Assembly (NCBI GenBank): GCA_016234985.1
Contig: JACRNK010000158.1
Span: 1 to 10,554 of the forward strand
Reading direction: 5' to 3'
DNA length: 10,554 nt
From: Deltaproteobacteria bacterium
GTDB taxonomy: Bacteria > Desulfobacterota > GWC2-55-46 > UBA9637
Under the pieces are notes generated by a model that was given only the letters and a program-made list of their open reading frames with translations, made no database searches and was not told the DNA's origin. The position numbers and the translations under genes are program-made. The number at the start of each line of letters is the position of its first letter. Position 1 is the first letter of the stretch. This document shows positions 5,904 through 10,554 of this stretch, piece by piece.

Positions 5904-7289
5904 TTAAACCATAGTTATGGAATGGATTCCATAACTCTTAATCTTATTCAAAAGGGTTTTGTAGTCTATGTTCAGGAATCTGGCTGCCTTGCTTTTGTTT
6001 CCGTCTGACGCCTTGAGGGCCTCCTGAATCATCCGTTTCTCTGTATCGGCCGCGGCCTTATGGGATGCGTCCTTAAAAGCCAAATCAGCGCCAATATCGT
6101 GTTTTTTCACCCGGCAGCAAACAGATTTAACATCAAGATGCTCCAATGTGATAATAGCGCCTGCCATAAGCGTTGCACGTCTGACAGTATTTCTGAGCTC
6201 CCTTACATTCCCGGGCCATTCATAACTGAGGATACATTCTGCCGCTTCATCGGAAAGCTTTGGCGCATCTTTCTTTAGTTCCGCGCCGGTTTCTTTAATA
6301 AATCTTTGTGTGATAAAAAGGATGTCGTCTCTTCTCTCTCTAAGGGGCGGCAGGGATATGCAAAATTCTTTCAAACGGTGATAAAGGTCCAGCCTGAACC
6401 TGCCGCCTGCCGCCTCTTTATCGAGATCTAAATTGGACGCCGCTATAACCCTTACATCTATATCAACAGACTTTTCGCTTCCCACAGGATGTATCTTTCG
6501 TTCTTCAAGGATACGGAGGAGCTTGCGCTGGGCAGATAGAGACAGATTGGAGATTTCATCTAAAAAGAGCGTACCGTGATTGGCAAGAAAGAAGTAGCCC
6601 TCGTGCCTGTGATGCGCGCCCGTAAAAGCGCCCTTCTCATGGCCAAAGAGTTCGGTTTCTATGAGGTTATCAGGAATTGCGCCGCAGTCAACAACCACAA
6701 GCCGCTTATCATGTCTTTTACTCTGTTTGTGTATGGCATTGGCAATCAACTCCTTGCCTGTCCCTGTCTCACCCTCTATAAGAACCGTGAAATCAGTGTC
6801 TGCCACCTGATTAATCTTCTGTATTATTGTCTGTATTTCGCTCCCCTTGCCCATAAGGTCGCATAAAGACTTTCCCTTATCCACCATCATCTCTATTTCC
6901 TGAAGGCGGAATCTTTTTACCATTGCATCATCTATCGCGCTGATTAACTTGTGATTGTCAAACGGTTTGGTAAGAAATTCGGATGCCCCCAATTTCATAG
7001 CCTGAACAGCTATGCCAATATCAGCATATCCTGTCATCATGATAACCACAGAAGATATGCTTTTCTCTTTTATTTTCTTTAAAACCTCTATGCCGTTCAT
7101 ACCCGGCATCATTATATCCAGAAGTATAATATCAGGAATGCCCTGCCTCAGTTGAGAGAGGGCTTGCTCTCCATTCTCTGCCGTTATAACCTTTAAATCA
7201 TGGTTATCCAGGATTGCGTGAATGAGTCTTCGCACATTCTCATCATCATCCACAACCAGGACTGTTCCATTGTAACCGGCTTTTTTCAT
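5904..7289 (-). CDS. Sigma-54-dependent response regulator (NtrC/AtoC/CrdA type)
   Basis: This DNA-binding activator uses ATP hydrolysis to open sigma-54 promoters when its receiver domain is phosphorylated. The product is 461 aa. The receiver domain (about 8-122) has acidic D14-D16, phosphoacceptor D58 in ILLDIMMP, and K108. The AAA+ domain has Walker A GETGTGKE (173-180), the sigma-54 contact loop GAFTGA (220-225), Walker B LFLDE (241-245), [11 protein letters not shown] (313-323) and WPGNVREL (358-365). A Fis-type helix-turn-helix is at about 429-453 ([20 protein letters not shown]). All catalytic motifs are intact. No histidine kinase of the NtrB type is adjacent. The gene sits inside a che cluster, so CheA is the likely phosphodonor. 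The start at 7289 lacks a ribosome binding site. The last codons overlap a perfect inverted repeat that may be an activator site. Confidence 0.93.
   Translation of the reverse strand: MKKAGYNGTVLVVDDDENVRRLIHAILDNHDLKVITAENGEQALSQLRQGIPDIILLDIMMPGMNGIEVLKKIKEKSISSVVIMMTGYADIGIAVQAMKLGASEFLTKPFDNHKLISAIDDAMVKRFRLQEIEMMVDKGKSLCDLMGKGSEIQTIIQKINQVADTDFTVLIEGETGTGKELIANAIHKQSKRHDKRLVVVDCGAIPDNLIETELFGHEKGAFTGAHHRHEGYFFLANHGTLFLDEISNLSLSAQRKLLRILEERKIHPVGSEKSVDIDVRVIAASNLDLDKEAAGGRFRLDLYHRLKEFCISLPPLRERRDDILFITQRFIKETGAELKKDAPKLSDEAAECILSYEWPGNVRELRNTVRRATLMAGAIITLEHLDVKSVCCRVKKHDIGADLAFKDASHKAAADTEKRMIQEALKASDGNKSKAARFLNIDYKTLLNKIKSYGIHSITMV
5913..5936. promoter_or_regulatory. Candidate upstream activator site (perfect inverted repeat)
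   Basis: The arms AGTTATGGAA (5913-5922) and TTCCATAACT (5927-5936) are exact inverted complements around TGGA. The centre is about 145 bp upstream of the predicted start of the sigma-54 promoter, the usual distance for NtrC-type enhancers. It overlaps the codons for residues SYGIHSIT of the activator itself. A partial second match, GGAATGGAT at 5853-5861, lies 66 bp closer to the promoter. The function is inferred from symmetry and position. Confidence 0.55.
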
Positions 7290-7296
7290 ATAAGAT

Positions 7297-7324
7297 AGTT
7301 TAGCCCGTTTTTTATTTTTGTCAA
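7297..7324 (-). promoter_or_regulatory. Possible sigma-70 promoter for the sigma-54 activator gene
   Basis: On minus, a perfect TTGACA (7324-7319) is followed after 16 bases by TAAACT (7302-7297), in the 41-bp gap after cheX. The implied start is at about 7290, essentially at the ATG of the activator gene, which lacks a ribosome binding site. A leaderless or poorly translated secondary transcript is possible. The -10 match is only moderate. Confidence 0.3.
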
Positions 7325-7330
7325 ACCTTC

Positions 7331-7795
7331 TTACCCTGCCGGCCTTACAGCCACATTTATAACAAACTCGCCATAATCCGTTGCAAACGGCACAACGAGG
7401 GTTTCAAGGCGGACTCCGCTGCTCATAACGGCATTGCCTGTGAAAACCATAGGCGGCGTAAGCCTGAAATTAAACCCTTTATCGTTCAGTATGGTCAATG
7501 CCTTCCCGGTAATTATATTTACAAGCTCTGCAATGCTGTCAACTACCATCGGCTGAACAGAGTCAAATTTTTTGTCATTCATAATGCACGCTATCTTTAC
7601 GGCAGTCTCCGCCTCCATATCAAATAAAACCTGCCCCTCCACATCCCCTGTCAGCCCCATAACCACGAGAAGTCCCCTGCTTGCCACAGGCTTGCCGCTA
7701 AGCGATAATTTCCCTTTATGCACAGCCGTCTTGATCACATCTTCAAGCACACTGTGGGTAGCTTCCACAAATGGATTTATATAGTCAAGCCTCAA
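7331..7795 (-). CDS. cheX: CheY-P phosphatase CheX
   Basis: CheX dephosphorylates CheY-P in chemosensory systems that lack CheZ. The product is 154 aa, the usual CheX length, starting MRLDYINPFVEAT. The family core is readable: GLTGDVEGQVLFDM (47-60), then DSIAELVNIITGKA (86-99), which carries the catalytic pair E90 and N93 (ExxN), then LTPPMVFTG (112-120). There is only one ExxN helix, as in CheX and unlike the two of CheC. The start is a TTG at 7795 overlapping the cheY stop as TTGA. AAGGAG on minus lies 8 bases upstream, within the last cheY codons, so translation is probably coupled. The tight cheY-cheX pairing suggests that the neighbouring CheY is the substrate. Dephosphorylation of the adjacent NtrC-type receiver is possible but untested. 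Confidence 0.88.
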   Translation of the reverse strand: MRLDYINPFVEATHSVLEDVIKTAVHKGKLSLSGKPVASRGLLVVMGLTGDVEGQVLFDMEAETAVKIACIMNDKKFDSVQPMVVDSIAELVNIITGKALTILNDKGFNFRLTPPMVFTGNAVMSSGVRLETLVVPFATDYGEFVINVAVRPAG

Positions 7796-8202
7796 CCCTT
7801 TATCTCCTTCAGCACAAATTGTATAATCTCTGCCGCCTTTGCAGGGTCAAAAGGCTTGGATATGAAATGTTTTGCGCCGAGGCTTAACGCCTTTTTTACA
7901 AGTTCCTGATAGCCCAGGGAGCTCACAATAATAACCCTTGCATCCTTATCCCTCTCTTTTATCTTTGCCAACGCTTCCAGGCCTTCCATCTCCGGCATGG
8001 AGACATCCATGATAACCAGATCAGGCTTCAGTTTGAAATACTGCTCAATGCCCTCTCTGCCCGTAGTCGCCTCGCCTATAACAACGGCTCCTATCATCTC
8101 CACAACCTTTGACATGTTCTTCCTTGCAAACACGGAATCGTCCACTATGAGGAACCTGTATTTCTGGCCGGCAATTGTCTCTTCTTTATTTCTCATTTCC
8201 AT
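7792..8202 (-). CDS. cheY: Single-domain response regulator, CheY-like
   Basis: This cytoplasmic receiver is phosphorylated by CheA. The product is 136 aa, one receiver domain with no output domain. The acidic pair D21/D22, phosphoacceptor D66 in LVIMDVSMP, switch residue S94 in IIVSSLG, and K116 in ISKPFDP are all present. The first 14 residues are a non-conserved extension. GGGG in the sequence AAAGGGG lies 9 bases before the ATG at 8202; a second in-frame ATG lies two codons later. It overlaps cheX by four bases. The VSSLG form after beta-4 also occurs in the CheB receiver next door. Whether it addresses a flagellar switch, a type IV pilus motor or acts as a phosphate sink cannot be told from the window. 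Confidence 0.9.
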   Translation of the reverse strand: MEMRNKEETIAGQKYRFLIVDDSVFARKNMSKVVEMIGAVVIGEATTGREGIEQYFKLKPDLVIMDVSMPEMEGLEALAKIKERDKDARVIIVSSLGYQELVKKALSLGAKHFISKPFDPAKAAEIIQFVLKEIKG

Positions 8203-8235
8203 ATATTCTATCCCCTTTCAAATTACCTACTGCTC

Positions 8236-8332
8236 AATAGAAATATCTAAATAAACAATTAAAAAGTAAAATCGGGATGAAGCACAGCCTACTTTATTTT
8301 AATTTTAAGTTTACTGTTTAGATATTGCTATT
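8236..8332. repeat. AT-rich long inverted repeat between cheB and cheY
   Basis: The arms at 8236-8251 (AATAGAAATATCTAAA) and 8317-8332 (complement AATAGCAATATCTAAA) match at 15 of 16 positions. The pairing continues less regularly inward through TAAAC/GTTTA and AATTAAAA/TTTTAATT segments. The structure fills most of the 138 bp between the cheB stop and the cheY start. It could be an old MITE remnant or a transcript hairpin. No convincing promoter is visible within it. Confidence 0.6.
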
Positions 8333-8340
8333 TATTATCA

Positions 8341-8375
8341 CTATTGCCTGCTGCTTCCCGCATACTGCCTGCTTT
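8341..8375. repeat. Heptanucleotide repeats forming the end of cheB
   Basis: Five units in 7-base register can be read on plus: CTATTGC, CTGCTGC, TTCCCGC, ATACTGC, CTGCTTT. They start at the stop codon and encode the extreme C-terminus of CheB. One isolated CCTACTG at 8226-8232 is identical to units at the cheA end. Confidence 0.5.
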
Positions 8376-9432
8376 CTTTTGAAACCGCCTCTGTAATAGC
8401 GCCTGCCATATCATTTAGCGGCACTATCCTGTCCGCATAGCCACGTTCAACGGCAACCTTTGGCATGCCGTAAACAACGCAGCTTTCCTCGTCCTGCGCA
8501 ATGGTTGCGCCACGCGCAGCCTTTATCTGGCCAAGCCCTTCTGCCCCGTCTTCACCCATCCCTGTCATAAGAACGCCCACCGCATCCTGTCCGTATTCTA
8601 TTGCAACAGAATTAAAAAGCACATCTACTGAAGGCCGGTGCCCATTTACCGGCGCTGTGCCGCTCACTATGACAACAGAGCCAAGATTGGTCTTCTTCAC
8701 CTTTATATGTTTTCCCCCAGGCGCTATTATCGCCCTGCCCGGGACAACCATATCGCCGTCCCTGGCCTCCTTAACCTCTATCTTGCATATATTATTCAAA
8801 CGGGTGGCAAAAACCTCTGTAAAACCAGGAGGCATGTGCTGAACTATAAGCACCCCTGCCGGTATGTCAGCAGCAAGCATTGGCAAAAGATATGTTAGCG
8901 CATTAGGGCCGCCGGTGGAGATGCCGATGGCAATAACCCTGTTTGCAGCCCTGTCTATCCTCCTGGGAATTTTCTGCAAAGGGGTAGATGGTCTCGGAAC
9001 GCTGAAAAGTCTGCTGGGCGAAACCTTTGCAATGGCCTTGATTTTTCTTATAAGGTCGTCCGCAATATCGCCGATATGAACCGATATTGCGTCATGGGGC
9101 TTTGTTATAAAATCCATGGCCCCGATTTCAAGGGCCTTTAAGGTAAGCTCTGCCCCTGCCTCTGTAAGGGAGCTCACCATAATCACAGGCGTCTTGTATT
9201 CCGCCACAATATGCTTAAGCGCAGTCAGGCCGTCCATTCTCGGCATGTCAACATCAAGGGTTATGACATCAGGCCTGTACTCCCCTATCTTTTTCAGGGC
9301 AAAGAGGCCGTCAACTGCCGTTGCAACAACCTCTATGTCAGGGTCTTTTGCAAGGATGTGGGGAATGAGTTTCCGCATAAGAGCAGAATCATCCGCCACA
9401 AGGACGCGTATTTTATTTTTTGGTTTTTGCAT
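8341..9432 (-). CDS. cheB: Protein-glutamate methylesterase/deamidase CheB
   Basis: CheB removes methyl groups from, and deamidates, receptor glutamates and glutamines, giving sensory adaptation. It is activated when CheA phosphorylates its receiver. The product is 363 aa. The receiver (about 7-125) has D14/D15, phosphoacceptor D60 in ITLDVDMP and K111. A Pro/Arg/Ser-rich linker (about 137-163) leads to the methylesterase domain (about 165-350). Its catalytic triad is visible: S172 in GISTGGP, H199 in VQHMPPGF, and D295 in TGMGEDGA. All are intact. The last 11 residues (SRQYAGSSRQ) are encoded by heptanucleotide repeats and are probably not functional. No cheR is in view, so the methyltransferase must lie elsewhere. 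The ribosome binding site is weak (AGGT 8-9 bases upstream). Confidence 0.95.
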   Translation of the reverse strand: MQKPKNKIRVLVADDSALMRKLIPHILAKDPDIEVVATAVDGLFALKKIGEYRPDVITLDVDMPRMDGLTALKHIVAEYKTPVIMVSSLTEAGAELTLKALEIGAMDFITKPHDAISVHIGDIADDLIRKIKAIAKVSPSRLFSVPRPSTPLQKIPRRIDRAANRVIAIGISTGGPNALTYLLPMLAADIPAGVLIVQHMPPGFTEVFATRLNNICKIEVKEARDGDMVVPGRAIIAPGGKHIKVKKTNLGSVVIVSGTAPVNGHRPSVDVLFNSVAIEYGQDAVGVLMTGMGEDGAEGLGQIKAARGATIAQDEESCVVYGMPKVAVERGYADRIVPLNDMAGAITEAVSKESRQYAGSSRQ

Positions 9433-9494
9433 TTACAACAACCTATCACAAAAGATGAATATCGTGAAGTGCGAATTCAATTTTTAAAATTATG

Positions 9495-9689
9495 CTGCAA
9501 ACAGATTGCCTCTACGAGGCTTTTGGTATGGCTTTTTTGTTTTTTGCTCCGTAGGAGCATGCTGTTTGTAGAAATAAATTTTCAAAAATGGTTTAGCTCC
9601 GTAGGAGCGATCTGTTTGTAGGCCGCTCCTACGGAGCTTTGTTCTTGGTTATACATTTTTGTTCTACAAACAGATCGCCTCTCCGAGGC
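9495..9689. repeat. REP-like cluster of five palindromic units between cheA and cheB
   Basis: Four 26-base units lie at 9495-9520 (minus), 9546-9571 (plus), 9596-9621 (plus) and 9664-9689 (minus). A fifth core-only copy is at 9625-9637. Each has a 13-base hairpin (GCTCC GTA GGAGC or GCCTC GTA/GGA GAGGC), then about three variable bases, then CTGTTTGTAG (CTGTTTGCAG in the first unit). Copies 3 and 5 face each other and extend to 30-base inverted arms (TTTAGC flanks). The cluster fills the 328-bp gap, and no ORF is credible there. Mixed orientation and irregular spacing exclude CRISPR. Confidence 0.85.
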
Positions 9690-9759
9690 TAAAACAATTA
9701 AAAACCCAAAATTCCACTTTTTTACGAAAGAACCCATAATATGGAGTAAGCAGCAACTA

Positions 9760-9787
9760 CCTACTGTTTACTGCCTACTGTCCTTTG
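9760..9787. repeat. Heptanucleotide repeats at the end of cheA
   Basis: The units CCTACTG, TTTACTG, CCTACTG and a diverged TCCTTTG are in perfect 7-base register. They contain the cheA stop codon and encode its last residues (TVGSKQ). They are the same loose family as the tracts at the cheB end and upstream of cheW. Confidence 0.6.
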
Positions 9788-10554
9788 AGCCGCCTTTTTT
9801 ATAATCGCATCCACATTCAATATCAGGACAACCTTTCCATCGCCAAGTATGGATGCGCCTCCGACTATATTCGTGCTTACCCATCGGTCATTGATAGCCT
9901 TTATGAAAAGCTCCTCTTCGCCAAGCAATTTATTAACCGCTATGCCGATATCCCTGTCTCCATTGCTTACAATAATAACAAAGAGCTTGCTTCTCTTCCT
10001 GCCTGCGCTGCCAAGGTTCATAGCCTCATCAAGCCTCACAAGCGGAATCACGTTCTCCCTCATCCTTAAAACCTCTCTCCCGGCTACAAGCTCCACATCC
10101 TTTGTAAATACCCTTGTTATCTCTTTTACAGCGCCGAGCGGGATGGCAAGAAGCCTTTCTCCGGCATTAAAGAGAATCGCTTTTATTATGGCAAGCGTCA
10201 ATGGAAATCTGAGGACAAAGGTCGTTCCTCTTCCAATCTCAGTCTTGATATGAACGCTGCCTCTTAAGCCCTCAACCGCCGCCTTTACGACATCCATTCC
10301 AACGCCCCTGCCTGAAACCTCGCTTACAACCTTTGCGGTCGAAAAACCGGGCAGGAATATAAAATCAATAGCCGCTTTATCGTCTATCTTTTCCAATTCA
10401 TCCTGGCTTAGAAGCCTATTTTCCAGCGCCTTGTCCTTCAACCTTTTAGGGTCAATGCCGCGTCCGTCATCTCTCACCTCTATGACAATATCGTTCCCCT
10501 GGTGATATGCCTCAAGCGCTATAATGCCTTGCCTGTCCTTGCCTGAAGCCTCTC
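9761..10554 (-). CDS. cheA: Chemotaxis histidine kinase CheA, 3' part (P4-P5)
   Basis: CheA autophosphorylates under receptor and CheW control and passes phosphate to CheY and CheB. Only the last 263 residues are in the window; the frame stays open to the right edge, so the histidine phosphotransfer (P1), P2 and dimerisation (P3) domains lie outside. Visible parts are the kinase segment IIALEAYHQGNDIVIEV, then RDDGRGID (the ATP-binding G1/N-box region), FLPGFSTA, SGRGVGMDVV (G2), and GRGTTFVLRFPLTLAI, followed by a CheW-like P5 domain to the end. The GTG at 10477 is an internal valine (IEVRDDGRG) and not a start. The stop lies in a heptanucleotide repeat tract. cheB starts 328 bp downstream, beyond the REP-like cluster. 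Confidence 0.95.
   Translation of the reverse strand, partial: EASGKDRQGIIALEAYHQGNDIVIEVRDDGRGIDPKRLKDKALENRLLSQDELEKIDDKAAIDFIFLPGFSTAKVVSEVSGRGVGMDVVKAAVEGLRGSVHIKTEIGRGTTFVLRFPLTLAIIKAILFNAGERLLAIPLGAVKEITRVFTKDVELVAGREVLRMRENVIPLVRLDEAMNLGSAGRKRSKLFVIIVSNGDRDIGIAVNKLLGEEELFIKAINDRWVSTNIVGGASILGDGKVVLILNVDAIIKKAAQRTVGSKQ

Noticed and set aside
9495..9689. CRISPR array
   Set aside because: Units are in both orientations, spacing is irregular, there are only four full copies and no cas genes. It is better described as a REP-like cluster.
10475..10477. GTG as the start of a short CheA-like protein
   Set aside because: The frame continues upstream to the window edge with conserved CheA sequence, so this GTG codes for an internal valine before RDDGRGID.

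Overview
The window (about 10.5 kb, moderate GC, bacterial) holds two functional blocks separated by intergenic repeats. The organism is probably an anaerobic or microaerobic Gram-negative lineage of the Nitrospirota / Desulfobacterota (old 'Deltaproteobacteria') type. That guess rests on a System II cytochrome c maturation pair, sigma-54 regulation, CheX instead of CheZ, and several interspersed palindromic repeats that I associate with such genomes. It is an inference; the sequence alone does not settle the taxonomy.

Left block. Positions 1-279 (minus) are the start of an unrecognised small protein with two CxxC pairs, cut by the window edge. A divergent intergenic region with a 13-bp-stem hairpin follows. 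Then come two plus-strand genes of System II cytochrome c biogenesis: ccsA/resC (409-1296, WWD-domain haem handling protein) and resB/ccs1 (1600-3096). They are separated by about 300 bp of repeats, including a 201-bp MITE-like element with imperfect terminal inverted repeats and a CTAA direct repeat at each end. Both genes are followed, one base after the stop codon, by the same palindromic repeat.

Right block. From 3178 to the right edge everything is on the minus strand and forms a chemosensory cluster. In transcription order it reads cheA (3' part only), cheB, cheY, cheX, an NtrC-type sigma-54 activator with a receiver domain, cheW and a 640-aa methyl-accepting receptor. No cheR and no flagellar gene is in view. 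CheY and CheX overlap by a TTGA junction. CheW and the receptor are 21 bp apart, each with a strong AGGAGG ribosome binding site.

The most informative site is between the sigma-54 activator gene and cheW. It holds a full consensus sigma-54 promoter (5791-5806, minus) reading into cheW-mcp, and a perfect 10-bp inverted repeat about 145 bp upstream of the predicted transcription start. That inverted repeat lies inside the last codons of the activator gene. The simplest model is that CheA phosphorylates the NtrC-type regulator as well as CheY, and that the regulator then drives sigma-54 transcription of its own adaptor and receptor. This resembles the 'alternative cellular function' chemosensory systems such as Myxococcus Che3/CrdA more than a plain motility pathway.

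Intergenic spaces in the che block carry three further repeat types. A nested CCCTC-rich palindrome sits in the cheW leader. A five-copy REP-like cluster between cheA and cheB shows compensatory stem changes. Degenerate heptanucleotide repeats form the extreme C-terminal codons of CheA and CheB.
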